A DNA stretch of 64,000 nt, from the NCBI RefSeq assembly GCF_017813365.1, contig NZ_JAGIZA010000004.1, positions 186,001 to 250,000 of the forward strand. Reading direction: 5' to 3'. The notes under the pieces are model-generated. The model saw only the letters and a list, made by a program, of their open reading frames with translations, was not told the origin of the DNA and searched no databases. The position numbers and the translations under genes are program-made. Positions 44,314 to 53,429 of the stretch are shown piece by piece; the stretch's first letter is position 1; each line of letters begins with the position of its first letter. Origin of the DNA: Roseomonas indoligenes (GTDB lineage: Bacteria > Pseudomonadota > Alphaproteobacteria > Acetobacterales > Acetobacteraceae).

Positions 44314-44865
44314 TTGCGACTGGCGGGACGATGGCTGTCGGACTTCCTGCGGCTCGCGCTGGGGATCGGACTCGCGCTCGCCGCCATGCAGCTGCCGGCC
44401 CTGACCGCCGCCTATGACCTGGCCCTGGTGCAGTCCGCCGGCGAGTTGCGCCGGGACATCGACGCGAGAAAGGAGGTGGCGCGCGGCTTCTACGGCCTCA
44501 GCGACACCTCCGACCCCGACGTGATCGGCGCGCTGCGGACGCGCGAGCCATCCAACGCCCAGGGCCTCGAGAACTCGGTCGCGCGGGAGGACCTGCTCCG
44601 TTCCGCTCATGCCCGGCTCGCGGGCAGCTCCGCCCTGCTGCGGCCGATCATCGCCCTGGCGGATGCGACGGACGACCCGATCGGCAACAAGCGCGCGCTC
44701 CTCCGGACGACACTGGAGCGGCATGAGCCGCAGGTGCTTCTCGGCACTGCGGCCGCCACCTACGGGCTTGCAGGCCTGCTTATGGGCCTGCTCCTGGCCA
44801 ACCTTCTCCTGGCCTTGCTTGGCGGTCTGCGGACGCCCCGGCAGGAGGCGCTGCGGGGGCGATGA
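44314..44865 (+). CDS. DUF2937 family membrane protein, TTG start
   Basis: This 183-residue protein has one hydrophobic segment near the N-terminus (about 10-28) and another near the C-terminus (about 147-172), with a helical periplasmic or cytosolic middle. The TTG at 44314 is chosen because GGGGAGG lies five bases upstream and the first membrane segment follows; an ATG at 44266 would add 16 residues. The pattern fits DUF2937, a family without known function. Confidence 0.7.
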   Translation: MRLAGRWLSDFLRLALGIGLALAAMQLPALTAAYDLALVQSAGELRRDIDARKEVARGFYGLSDTSDPDVIGALRTREPSNAQGLENSVAREDLLRSAHARLAGSSALLRPIIALADATDDPIGNKRALLRTTLERHEPQVLLGTAAATYGLAGLLMGLLLANLLLALLGGLRTPRQEALRGR

Positions 44866-44960
44866 CGCACTGAGCGCCGCAAATTCCGGCGGGTGGCCGG
44901 TGTCCTGCCCGGGCGATCTGCTCTAGCCTCCGCCGCCGCATGACTGGGGAGGCACGAAGC

Positions 44961-46640
44961 ATGGATGGGACCAAGGTGGCCGGGCGCACGGGCGGGCAGC
45001 TTCTCGCGGATGCGCTGGTGGCGCAGGGCGTGACCCACGCCTTCCACGTGCCCGGTGAATCCTTCCTCGACCTGCTGGACGGGCTCTACAACGTCCAGAA
45101 CCGGATCGAGCTGACGACCTGCCGCTTCGAGGCCGGCGCGGTCCACATGGCCGAGGCCCACGGCAAGCTGACGGGCAATCCAGGTGTCGCCATCGTCACC
45201 CGCGGCCCCGGCGCCTGCCATGCCAGCATCGGCGTGCACGTGGCGATGCAGGACAGCACGCCGCTCGTCCTCATCGTCGGCCAGATCCCCTTCGCGGAGA
45301 CGGACCGGGACACCTTCCAGGAGGTGGACTACCGCCGCATGTTCTCCCCGCTGGCCAAGTGGGTGACCCAAATCGACGACGCCCGCCGGGTGCCGGAGCT
45401 GATGGCCCGCGCCTTCGACGTGGCGCGCAGCGGCCGCCCCGGCCCCGTGGTGGTCGCGATCAGCGAGGAGATGCAGAAGCAGGTCGTGGAGGTGCAGGAT
45501 ATCGGCCCCGCGCCGACGCTTCCGGCCTTCCCCGCGCCCCATGCCATCCCGCGCCTGCTGGAGCTGCTGGACGGGGCGAAGCAGCCTGTACTGGTCCTCG
45601 GCGGCACGGGTTGGTCGGATGAGGGCAAGGCCGCGATCCGCGACTTCGCGCTCGCCCATGACCTGCCGGTGGCCGTCGGGTTCCGCCGCCTCGGCCTGTT
45701 CGACGGCACCTCGCCGAACTTCGCGGGCGATCTTGGCGTGGGGTCCGATCCCGGGCTGGTCGCGCGGGTGAAGGAGTCGGACCTCGTCATCGCCGTCGGC
45801 ACCCGGCTCGGCGAGGCGACGAGCCAGGGCTACACGCTGTTCCCCGAAGGCCAGACGAGCCCGATCGTGCAGGTCCACCCGGATCCCGCCGAGATCGGCC
45901 GCGTCTTCCGCCCGCTGCTCGGCATCACCGCCGACCTGAACGGCTTCGCGGTCGCCCTGAAGGCCGCGGCCCCCGCCAAGCCGCGCCCCTGGGGGGAGTG
46001 GACGAGGAGGGTCCGCGCCGGGCGCGAGGCCAGCGTCGCCGCGCCGGACTACGAGGGCCCGCTGAACTTCGCCCGTGCCCTGCAGGCGCTGGAGAAGGAG
46101 CTGCCGGAGGACACGATCTTCACCGTGGATGCCGGCAACTTCGCGACCTGGCCGCAGCGCTTCATGTCCGTGCGGGAGAAGCAGGAGTTCCTGGGCCCGA
46201 CCAACGGCGCCATGGGCTATTCCGTGCCATCGGGCATCGGCGCCGCCATCACCTATCGCGGACGGCAGGTGATCAGCTTCGTCGGGGATGGCGGCTTCCT
46301 GATGACCGGGCAGGAGATCGCGACGGCCTTCCAGTCCGAAGTGGCGCCGATTGTCATCGTGGTGAACAACGGCCAGTACGGCACGATCCGCATGTACCAG
46401 GAGCGCCATTACCCCGGCCGCGTCTCCGGCACGATGCTGAAGAACCCGGACTTCTCGCGCTTCGTGGAGGCCTTCGGCGGCCATGGCGAGGTGGTGACGG
46501 CCACCGACGAACTCGTGCCCGCCTATCAGCGCGCCCGCGCCAGCGGCAGGCCGGCGGTGATCGAGGTGCGGATGAGCCCGGAGCAGATCACCAACCGCCA
46601 GACCGTCACGCAAATCCGCGCGGCCGCTACGAAGGCCTGA
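44961..46640 (+). CDS. Thiamine-diphosphate enzyme of the acetolactate synthase-like family
   Basis: This 559-residue protein has the three-domain POX/AHAS layout: a PYR domain with the activating Glu57 (CRFEAGAVHMAEAHGKLTG), a central domain (about 190-330), and a PP domain with FVGDGGFLMTG followed by IVVNNGQYGT. It is not IlvB in context, since there is no ilvN or ilvC nearby. It could be a decarboxylase, glyoxylate carboligase-like or other catabolic enzyme. The ATG at 44961 has GGGGAGG eight bases upstream and is preferred to 44940. It ends at a perfect hairpin. Confidence 0.85.
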   Translation: MDGTKVAGRTGGQLLADALVAQGVTHAFHVPGESFLDLLDGLYNVQNRIELTTCRFEAGAVHMAEAHGKLTGNPGVAIVTRGPGACHASIGVHVAMQDSTPLVLIVGQIPFAETDRDTFQEVDYRRMFSPLAKWVTQIDDARRVPELMARAFDVARSGRPGPVVVAISEEMQKQVVEVQDIGPAPTLPAFPAPHAIPRLLELLDGAKQPVLVLGGTGWSDEGKAAIRDFALAHDLPVAVGFRRLGLFDGTSPNFAGDLGVGSDPGLVARVKESDLVIAVGTRLGEATSQGYTLFPEGQTSPIVQVHPDPAEIGRVFRPLLGITADLNGFAVALKAAAPAKPRPWGEWTRRVRAGREASVAAPDYEGPLNFARALQALEKELPEDTIFTVDAGNFATWPQRFMSVREKQEFLGPTNGAMGYSVPSGIGAAITYRGRQVISFVGDGGFLMTGQEIATAFQSEVAPIVIVVNNGQYGTIRMYQERHYPGRVSGTMLKNPDFSRFVEAFGGHGEVVTATDELVPAYQRARASGRPAVIEVRMSPEQITNRQTVTQIRAAATKA

Positions 46641-46646
46641 TCGACG

Positions 46647-46672
46647 CCGGGCGGGCCGCAAGGCCCGCCCGG
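46647..46672. terminator. Perfect 11-bp hairpin with GCAA loop between convergent genes
   Basis: CCGGGCGGGCC and GGCCCGCCCGG pair perfectly around a GCAA tetraloop. It can end transcripts of both the TPP enzyme (plus) and the binding protein (minus). There is no T-run. Confidence 0.7.
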
Positions 46673-46682
46673 TGCGCGGGGA

Positions 46683-48272
46683 TCACGCCCGCTTCACGTT
46701 CCAGAAGGTCGCGAAGCCCGGCAGCACGCCGGTGATGTCGCTGCGCCATGCCGTCGGCTGCAGATGCTGTCCGAGGGGGTAGTAGGGCACCTCCTTCATG
46801 GCCTCGAGCTGCATGTCCCGGCAGATCGCCTTCTGCGCGGCCTCGTCCCCGGCCTCGAACCAGGCGTTCCGCAGCTCCTCGATGCGCGGGATCGTCGCCC
46901 AGCCCGCGTAACCGGCCTCACCCGCGCCGCGCAGGGCGAAGTGGCTGCCGGGGTGCAGCCAGTCCGCGCCCACCCAGGTCGTGACGAAGGCGCTCCATCC
47001 ACCGTCCGAAACCGGACCCTTCCGGTTGCGCCGCTGCAGCATGGCGTTGAACTCGACCGTGTAGGTTTCGACGTTCATGCCGACCTGCCGGAACATGTCC
47101 TCCATGACCGCGCCATGCGCGACCAGCGCCTGAGAGTTGGAAGGGGTCATCAGCAGCACCGTCTCGCCCTTGTAGCCGGCGGCGGCGAGGTCGCGCTTCA
47201 CCTTGGCCAGGTCGCGCTTGCCGTTCAGCGGCTCCAGCCCGGCCTCGCTGGCAAGCGGGGTGTTTGGGCAGAAAAAGCCGAGCGGCACGTGGTACATGGA
47301 AGGGTCGGTCGGCCCCACCACCGCCTGCACCGCCGAGGTCTGATCGATCGCCCCCCAAAGCGCGCGGCGGATGGCCGGGTTGTTGAACGGCGCCTGCAGG
47401 TGGTTGACCTGCATCATGGAGACGAAGCCCGTCGGGTCCGTGACAGAGACCTTCACCGCGCGGTTGCGCCGCATCAGCGGCAGCTGGTCGTGATAGGCAT
47501 ATTCCAGCCAGTCCCGCTCGCCGCCGATCAGCGCCGTGGTCGCGGTGGAGGGGTCGGGGATGGTGTGCCACTCCACCCGGTCGAAGTTCACCACCTTCGG
47601 CCCCGCGGTCCATGTGGGGGTGCCACTCGGGCGCGGCACATAGCCCTCGAACTTCGTGTAGACGTTCAGCGATCCCGGCACGCGCTCATCGGTCTTGAAC
47701 CGGAAGGGGCCGCTGCCCGTGATCTCCGTCACCGGCTTGAAGGGATCGCTCTCAGCCAGCCGCGCCGGCATCATGGCGCAGACTGGCGTCGCGGCCTTGC
47801 CGAGCGCCAGCGGCAGGAGCGGGAAGGGGCGCTTCAAGCGGAAGCGGATGGTGCGGTCATCGGGCGCGGAGAGCTCGTCGGTCGCGGCCATCAGCGTGCC
47901 GCCCATCGGGTCGCGCGCCGCCCAACGCTTGATCGAGGCCACGCAGTCCCGCGCCAGCACCCGCTCGCCGTCGTGGAAGCGCAGTCCCTCGCGCAGGGTC
48001 AGGGTCCAGAGCTTCCCGTCCTGCTCGACCTGATGCCCTTCCACCATCTGCGGCACGGGCTGGTAGCGCTCGTCCATGCCGTAGAGCGTGTCATAGACCA
48101 TGTAGCCGTGGTTTCGGCTGATATAGGCCGTGGTGGTGACGGGATCGAGGACGATCAGGTCCTGCTGCGGGATGAAGCGCAGCGTGCTGGCGGATTGCGC
48201 GCGGGTGATGGCCGGCGCGGCCGCGGTGGAAAGGGCAAGGCCGGTGGCCTTCACTAGCGTGCGGCGATGCAT
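46683..48272 (-). CDS. Family 5 ABC transporter substrate-binding protein (peptide/opine type)
   Basis: This 529-residue periplasmic protein has a Tat-type signal (HRRTLVKATGLALSTAAAPA, cleavage near residue 26). The body follows the DppA/OppA layout: LDPVTTTAYISRNHGYMVYD, LRFHDGERVLARDCVASIKRW (two parts), GSGPFRF and the later AFNNPAIRRALWGAID. It binds peptides, opines or nickel-like ligands. The matching permeases are not in the window downstream, where a CitE-type gene lies upstream on the same strand, about 100 bp away. Confidence 0.87.
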   Translation of the reverse strand: MHRRTLVKATGLALSTAAAPAITRAQSASTLRFIPQQDLIVLDPVTTTAYISRNHGYMVYDTLYGMDERYQPVPQMVEGHQVEQDGKLWTLTLREGLRFHDGERVLARDCVASIKRWAARDPMGGTLMAATDELSAPDDRTIRFRLKRPFPLLPLALGKAATPVCAMMPARLAESDPFKPVTEITGSGPFRFKTDERVPGSLNVYTKFEGYVPRPSGTPTWTAGPKVVNFDRVEWHTIPDPSTATTALIGGERDWLEYAYHDQLPLMRRNRAVKVSVTDPTGFVSMMQVNHLQAPFNNPAIRRALWGAIDQTSAVQAVVGPTDPSMYHVPLGFFCPNTPLASEAGLEPLNGKRDLAKVKRDLAAAGYKGETVLLMTPSNSQALVAHGAVMEDMFRQVGMNVETYTVEFNAMLQRRNRKGPVSDGGWSAFVTTWVGADWLHPGSHFALRGAGEAGYAGWATIPRIEELRNAWFEAGDEAAQKAICRDMQLEAMKEVPYYPLGQHLQPTAWRSDITGVLPGFATFWNVKRA

Positions 48273-48368
48273 CCGCAGTCTCCTCGAAACGGCGACGCTT
48301 TCCCCCAGGGTTGGAGATCACCACGCCTGCCCGCCCAAGGCCAGCGCCTTCACCCCGCCGGGTTCCGC

Positions 48369-49151
48369 TCAGCGCGCCCGGGCAAGGATCCGCTCGGCCC
48401 GCATCCGCACCGGCGCGTCGATCATCATGCCATCCACGGAGACCGCGCCGCTGCCGCCGGCCTGCATGACCTTCCCCGCCCAGGCCACCTCCTCCGCGGA
48501 AGGGGCGAAGCCGCGCAGCGCCGGCGCCACCTGCCGGGGGTGGATGAGGAGCTTGCCGCCGAAGCCCAGTTCCGCCGCGTGGCGCGCATCGTCCTCGGTC
48601 AGCGCGTCGTCGCCGATCTGGGCCGTCACACCGTCCAGCGGCGCCTCGATCCCGGCGAGGCGGGATGCCAGCACCAGTTCCGCGCGCGCGGACAGCAACG
48701 CCTGCCGCGTATGGGCGCAGCCGAGATCGGCGGCGAAGTCGAGCGAGCCGAAGCACAGCCCTGCCGCACCGCCCGCTGCGATCTCCCGCGCCGCAGCGAG
48801 ACCACGTGCGGACTCGATCAGCGCGATCACGTCCATGGCGCCGATCAGGCGGCGCATGCCATCGATGGTCGCCGGGTTGTCCGCCTTGGGCAGGAGGATG
48901 CCCGCCAGGTCCGCATCGGCCAGGGCCGCAAGGTCCTCCGAGTACCAGCGCGTTCCCGCCGGGTTGATCCGGACATAGACGGGGATGCCTTCCAGCCTTG
49001 CCGCCGCTGCATTCGTGCGGGCGGCCGCCTTCTCCTCATGCGGGACGGCGTCTTCCAGGTCGATGATCACGGCATCGGCGCCGGCGGCGGCCGCCTTGGG
49101 GAAGCGATCCGGCCGGTGGCCGGGGACGAAGAGCGGGGCGATGGGGGTCAT
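48369..49151 (-). CDS. HpcH/HpaI aldolase (CitE-like) family protein
   Basis: This 260-residue TIM-barrel lyase of the CitE/malyl-CoA lyase family has VIIDLEDAVP (Mg2+ and substrate motif, residues 28-37), VRINPAGTRW, ALIESARGL and LCFGSLDFAADLG. It cleaves or forms 3-hydroxyacyl-CoA thioesters such as malyl- or citramalyl-CoA. Its ATG overlaps the stop of the CoA-transferase gene (ATGA), and an acyl-CoA dehydrogenase gene precedes that. The three-gene set fits activation, desaturation and cleavage of a dicarboxylic acid. Confidence 0.88.
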   Translation of the reverse strand: MTPIAPLFVPGHRPDRFPKAAAAGADAVIIDLEDAVPHEEKAAARTNAAAARLEGIPVYVRINPAGTRWYSEDLAALADADLAGILLPKADNPATIDGMRRLIGAMDVIALIESARGLAAAREIAAGGAAGLCFGSLDFAADLGCAHTRQALLSARAELVLASRLAGIEAPLDGVTAQIGDDALTEDDARHAAELGFGGKLLIHPRQVAPALRGFAPSAEEVAWAGKVMQAGGSGAVSVDGMMIDAPVRMRAERILARAR

Positions 49152-50275
49152 GCGAACTCCGCGCGGATGCCGTCTGTGTGCTGGCCGATGGCGGGGACGG
49201 GTCCCAGTTCGCGCGGACCGTCGCTGAAGATCGCGGCGGGGGCGGCGACCGGGACGGGGCCGCCGGGCGTGTCCAGCGTCACGCGCCGCAGGGCCGGGTG
49301 CCGCGCGAGGCCCGCGACGTCGTTGACGAAGCCATAGGCCGTCCGCGCCTCCCGCAGCCGTTCCGCGCACCTCTCCCGCGTGAGAGTGGCGAAGACGGCG
49401 GCGATGTGGGCGTCCACGGTGGCGCGGTTCGCCACGCGTTCCACGTTGCTGCGGTAGCCCTCGCGCCCCGGCAGGTCCGGCTCCAGCAGGAAGCGGGCGC
49501 AGAAATCGGACCATTCCCGCTCGTTCTGGATCGAGATGAGCACGGCCACGCCGTCCGCCGTGTCGAAGGCGCTGTAGGGGCAGATGGATGGGTGGGCGAG
49601 GCCGACCCGCTGCGGCTCCCGCCCCGTGCCCTCGAAGTAGACGAGGGGCACGTTCATCATGTCCGCCATCCCGTCGAAAAGGGAAACGGCGATGCCCTTT
49701 CCCCGCCCGGTGGCGCCGCGCTCGATCAGCGCCTCCAGCACGGCGGCATGGGCGTTCATCCCGCAGGCGATGTCGCAGACGGAGACGCCGACCCGCCCCG
49801 GCCCCTCCGGCCGGCCGGTCACGCTTGCCAGCCCGCTCTCAGCCTGGACCAGCAGGTCATACGCCTTCATGGCCGCGTGGTCCCCGCTCTCGCCATAGCC
49901 GGAGATGTCGACGGTGATCAGGCGGGGATGGGCGGCGCGCAGTTCCGCGCTGCCGAAGCCCGCCCGCGCCGCGGCGCCCGGGGCGAGGTTCTGGATGAAC
50001 ACGTCCGCCCGCGCCGCCAGCCTCCGCAGCAGGGCCAGGTCCTCCGCCTTCTTGATGTCGAGGACGAGGCTCTCCTTCCCGCGGTTCAGCCAGACGAAGT
50101 AGCTGGAGGACCCCTTGGCGGAAGCGTCGTAGCCGCGCGCGAAATCGCCCTCGGCCCGCTCGATCTTGATCACCCGCGCCCCGGCATCGGCGAGACGCGC
50201 GGAGCAAAGGGGGGCTGCGACTGCCTGCTCCATCGCGACGACGAGCAGCCCCGCGAGCGGCTTGGACCCGGCCAT
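49148..50275 (-). CDS. CaiB/BaiF family III CoA-transferase
   Basis: This 375-residue protein has the family opening LLVVAMEQAVAAPLCSARLADAGARVIKIER (in two halves), LNRGKESLVLDIK, and the active-site region KAYDLLVQAESGLASVTG with the catalytic Asp. It moves CoA from a donor such as succinyl-CoA to a carboxylic acid. Its start overlaps the acyl-CoA dehydrogenase stop by one base (TGATG type), and its end overlaps the CitE-like start, so the three are translated together. Confidence 0.9.
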   Translation of the reverse strand: MAGSKPLAGLLVVAMEQAVAAPLCSARLADAGARVIKIERAEGDFARGYDASAKGSSSYFVWLNRGKESLVLDIKKAEDLALLRRLAARADVFIQNLAPGAAARAGFGSAELRAAHPRLITVDISGYGESGDHAAMKAYDLLVQAESGLASVTGRPEGPGRVGVSVCDIACGMNAHAAVLEALIERGATGRGKGIAVSLFDGMADMMNVPLVYFEGTGREPQRVGLAHPSICPYSAFDTADGVAVLISIQNEREWSDFCARFLLEPDLPGREGYRSNVERVANRATVDAHIAAVFATLTRERCAERLREARTAYGFVNDVAGLARHPALRRVTLDTPGGPVPVAAPAAIFSDGPRELGPVPAIGQHTDGIRAEFA

Positions 50276-51435
50276 CAGAAGGAGCGCGGCAGGCCGAGGA
50301 TGTGCTCGGCGACGTAGGAGAGGATGAGGTTCGTGCTGATCGGCGCCACCTGGTACAGACGCGTTTCCCGGAACTTGCGCTCCACGTCGTACTCATGCGC
50401 GAAGCCGAAGCCGCCGTGGAACTGCAGGCAGGCATTCGCCGCCTCCCAGCTCGCCTTGGCCGCCAGGTACTTCGCCATGTTCGCCTGAGCGCCGCAGGGC
50501 TGGTTCGCGTCGAACAGCCGGCAGGCCTCGAACCGCATGAGATTGGCAGCCTCGATCTCGATGTAGCTCTCCGCAATCGGGAACTGCACGCCCTGGTTCT
50601 GCCCGATCGGGCGGCCGAAGACCGTGCGCTCCTTCACGTAGGGCACGACCTTGTCGATGAACCAGTAGCCGTCCCCGATGCATTCCGCCGCGATCAGTGT
50701 GCGCTCCGCGTTCAGCCCGTCGAGGATGTACCGGAAACCACGGCCCTCCTCGCCGATCAGGTTCTCGGCCGGGATCTCCAGGTTGTCGAAGAAGATCTCG
50801 TTCGTCTCGTGGTTCACCATGTTCTCGATCGGGCGCACGGTCATCCCGTTCCCGATCGCGTCCCGCAGGTCCACGAGGAAGATTGACATCCCCTCGGACT
50901 TCTTCTTCACCTCGGCCAGGGGCGTGGTTCGGGCCAGCAGGATCATGAGCTCGGAGTGCTGGACGCGGGAAATCCAGACCTTCTGGCCGTTCACCACGTA
51001 GCGGTCGCCCTGGCGGACCGCCGTGGTCTTGATCTTCGTGGTGTCGGTGCCGGTGGTCGGCTCCGTCACGCCCATGGACTGCAGCCGCAGCTCGCCGCTC
51101 GCGATCTTCGGCAGGTAGCGCGCCTTCTGCTCCGCGGAGCCGTGCCGAAGCAGCGTGCCCATGTTGTACATCTGGCCATGACAGGCGCCGGAATTGCCGC
51201 CGGAGCGGTTGATCTCCTCCATGACGATGGAAGCCTCGGTGAGCCCCAGCCCGGAGCCGCCATACTCCTCGGGGATCAGGGCGGCGAGCCAGCCAGCCTT
51301 CGTCAGCGCATCGACGAAGGCCTCCGGATATCCGCGCTCCGCGTCGATCCTGCGGTGGTACTCGGCGGGGAACTCGGCGCAGAGGGCGCGAACGGCGTCG
51401 CGCAGCTCCTGGTACTCGTCGCTGCCGACCTGCAT
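50275..51435 (-). CDS. Acyl-CoA dehydrogenase family protein
   Basis: This 386-residue FAD enzyme has the N-terminal helical domain (GWLAALIPEEYGGSGLG), the middle domain signatures SMGVTEPTTGTDTTKI and VNGQKVWISR, and the C-terminal domain with GFGFAHEYDVERKFRE. It oxidises an acyl-CoA to an enoyl-CoA. GGAGG lies about seven bases before the ATG at 51435. It is the first gene of the operon with the CoA-transferase and CitE-like lyase genes. The actual acyl group is unknown. Confidence 0.9.
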   Translation of the reverse strand: MQVGSDEYQELRDAVRALCAEFPAEYHRRIDAERGYPEAFVDALTKAGWLAALIPEEYGGSGLGLTEASIVMEEINRSGGNSGACHGQMYNMGTLLRHGSAEQKARYLPKIASGELRLQSMGVTEPTTGTDTTKIKTTAVRQGDRYVVNGQKVWISRVQHSELMILLARTTPLAEVKKKSEGMSIFLVDLRDAIGNGMTVRPIENMVNHETNEIFFDNLEIPAENLIGEEGRGFRYILDGLNAERTLIAAECIGDGYWFIDKVVPYVKERTVFGRPIGQNQGVQFPIAESYIEIEAANLMRFEACRLFDANQPCGAQANMAKYLAAKASWEAANACLQFHGGFGFAHEYDVERKFRETRLYQVAPISTNLILSYVAEHILGLPRSF

Positions 51436-51494
51436 CGCGCGTCCTCCCGGGTCTTGGCCCACTCTTGCCGCCGGATCCCGCCGGGCGGAAGGGG

Positions 51495-52166
51495 CTAACC
51501 GCCGAGAGGCAGCCGCTCCCCGATCAGGAAGGGCGCGCCGGGCGCGGCCTGGGTGAAGATGCAGAGCGAGGTCACGCGGCGTGGCCGGGCCGGGACATCG
51601 CCGAGATGGGCCAGCAGGGCCGGGCGGATCGCCGCATCCTGCTCCGGGGTCAGGCGCCGGGTCAGGGTCACGTGGAAGCGCCAGGCGCCGAAGACCTGCG
51701 GGTAGCCCCAGCGATGCAGGTTGTAGCGCCCGGCCGCGTCCAGCCGCTCCGGGCGCCTGCGGGCGATCTCGGCCTCGGTGGGTGGGGCGCGGTAGGCGTC
51801 GAGCGTCGCCACGCAGGCGTCGGCCAAGCCTTGCAGGGCGGGGCAGGGGGCGGATTCGCGCAGGGCCAGAAAGCCGCCGAGGGAGACCAGCTCCAGCGGC
51901 GGCAGGTCAAAAGGCGCCGTGCCCGCCGCCAGAGCCGCCGCCTCGTCCAGCATGGCCGGGAAGGGGGCAGCCAGCCGGAATGGCGGCTTCAGCGTGGCAT
52001 GCAGCCCGTAGCCGCGCGGATCGTCCGTCAGCGCGGCCAGGTCGAGTCCGGGCACCGCCGGCTGGCGAACCGTCGCGCCCGTCTCGGCATCTCGCCCCAG
52101 CCATTCGCTTCCCAGCCGGTGCAGCGGGTCGTCCAGCTCCGGCGCCCAGTAGAGGGCGGCGCGCAT
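51495..52166 (-). CDS. DUF1045 2H-phosphoesterase-like phosphonate metabolism protein
   Basis: This 223-residue protein has two HxT motifs (GLHATLKPPF and FHVTLTRRL) spaced as in 2H phosphoesterases (2'-5' RNA ligase-like fold), with the family opening RAALYWAPELDDPLHRLGSEWLG (20 residues or fewer shown per motif elsewhere). DUF1045 is common in alphaproteobacterial phn operons. It follows phnM; a GTG at 52193 would overlap the phnM stop, while the ATG at 52166 matches the family start better. It may act on the cyclic ribose phosphate made by C-P lyase; that is inference. Confidence 0.8.
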   Translation of the reverse strand: MRAALYWAPELDDPLHRLGSEWLGRDAETGATVRQPAVPGLDLAALTDDPRGYGLHATLKPPFRLAAPFPAMLDEAAALAAGTAPFDLPPLELVSLGGFLALRESAPCPALQGLADACVATLDAYRAPPTEAEIARRRPERLDAAGRYNLHRWGYPQVFGAWRFHVTLTRRLTPEQDAAIRPALLAHLGDVPARPRRVTSLCIFTQAAPGAPFLIGERLPLGG

Positions 52167-52189
52167 CGGCCCGGCCTGTCGCGTCCCGC

Positions 52190-53329
52190 TCACGCGATCC
52201 GCGCCCCGCCGCGCCACACGGCCTGCACCACCGGCATGCCGCCGAACTCCCGCACCCGCACGAGATCCGCGCGCAGCCCCGGCGCGATCCGGCCGCGGTC
52301 ATCCAGGTGCAGCGACCGGGCGGGATTGGCCGTGACGGTCGCCACCGCCGCCGGCAGGGACATCCCCGCCACGTCCGTGAGCCGCCAGGCGGCCTCAATC
52401 ATCGCGGGCGGCACGTAGTCGGAGGCAATGATGTCCACCAGCCCCTCCCGCGCCAGATCGGCCACGGAGACGTTGCCGGAATGGCTGCCCCCGCGCACCA
52501 GGTTCGGCGCCCCCGCGATCACGGCCATGCCATGCGCCTTGGCCGCGCGCGCCGCCTCCAAATTCACGGGAAATTCGCTGATTTCGATGCCGTCCGCCGC
52601 GTTGCGGGCGACCACCGCCGCGTCCCAGTCGTCGTGCATGGCCACCGGGATGCCCCGCCCCTCGAAGAGGGACAGCACGGCGCGCCGATGCGCCTCCGCG
52701 TAGCGCTCCCGCTGCACCGTCAGCACGGCGATGCGGTTGTCCACCTCCTCCGGCGTGCGCCCGGCCTTCACGCGCATCTTCTTGTAATGCTCGGCATTCA
52801 CGTACTGGCCGACGCCGGGAGTGTGGTCCATCAGGCTGACCATCCGCAGATGCGGGTCGTCGTGGAACTCCTCCAGCATCGCCAGCATGTCGATGGCCGG
52901 CAGCTCGCAGCGCAGGTGCAGGAAATGCTCTGTCTTCAGCACCCCGGCGGCGGTGAGGCTGCCGAGGTCGCGGATGCCGTCCCGCGCCGTTTGCAGCCGG
53001 CTCTCGTCGAATCCGAGGTCGCCGAGGCACAGCGCGTCCAGCACCGTGGTCACCCCGGCGACCGCAACCTGCCCGTCATGCGCCAGGAAGGCGGAGACCG
53101 ATGGCCAGCGGGCCATGCTGCGCGGCAGGACCTGGCGTTCCAGGTTGTCCGTGTGCACGTCCACCACGCCGGGGATGAGGTAATCGCCCTCCAGGTCGAG
53201 CGCCCCGGGGGCGGTGCTGCGGCCGGGCGACAGCTCGGCGATCAGGCCGTCCCGCAGCAGAAGGGTGCCGTCCAGCACCTGGTCGGGCAGTACCAGCCGG
53301 GCGTTGGTCAAGATCGTCTCGTTGTTCAT
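52190..53329 (-). CDS. phnM: Ribosyl-1-methylphosphonate 5-triphosphate diphosphatase
   Basis: This 379-residue amidohydrolase-fold enzyme of the C-P lyase pathway removes pyrophosphate from alpha-D-ribose 1-methylphosphonate 5-triphosphate. Motifs are DYLIPGVVDVHTDNLERQ in the N-terminal metal site, SLMDHTPGVGQY, MHDDWD, GAPNLVRGGSHSGN and ASDYVPPAM. Length and motifs are normal. The core genes phnGHIJKL are not in this window. The gene is divergent from phnF, with an operator-like palindrome between them. Confidence 0.93.
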   Translation of the reverse strand: MNNETILTNARLVLPDQVLDGTLLLRDGLIAELSPGRSTAPGALDLEGDYLIPGVVDVHTDNLERQVLPRSMARWPSVSAFLAHDGQVAVAGVTTVLDALCLGDLGFDESRLQTARDGIRDLGSLTAAGVLKTEHFLHLRCELPAIDMLAMLEEFHDDPHLRMVSLMDHTPGVGQYVNAEHYKKMRVKAGRTPEEVDNRIAVLTVQRERYAEAHRRAVLSLFEGRGIPVAMHDDWDAAVVARNAADGIEISEFPVNLEAARAAKAHGMAVIAGAPNLVRGGSHSGNVSVADLAREGLVDIIASDYVPPAMIEAAWRLTDVAGMSLPAAVATVTANPARSLHLDDRGRIAPGLRADLVRVREFGGMPVVQAVWRGGARIA

Positions 53330-53382
53330 CGCCCCCTTCTGCCCGAGCCGCGGCCGAGGGCAAGCCCATGACCTGCCGGACT

Positions 53383-53392
53383 TGTCTATACA
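53383..53392. promoter_or_regulatory. Candidate PhnF operator
   Basis: TGTCTATACA (minus strand TGTATAGACA) lies between phnM and phnF. Its core GTATAGAC matches the core of the PhnF site reported in mycobacteria (TGGTATAGACCA). The flanks also fit weakly. It is 54 bp upstream of the phnM ATG and 38 bp upstream of the phnF ATG. Confidence 0.55.
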
Positions 53393-53429
53393 GGTGCCGG
53401 CGGCGCAGCATTGGTTTGGGGAGGGCGGC

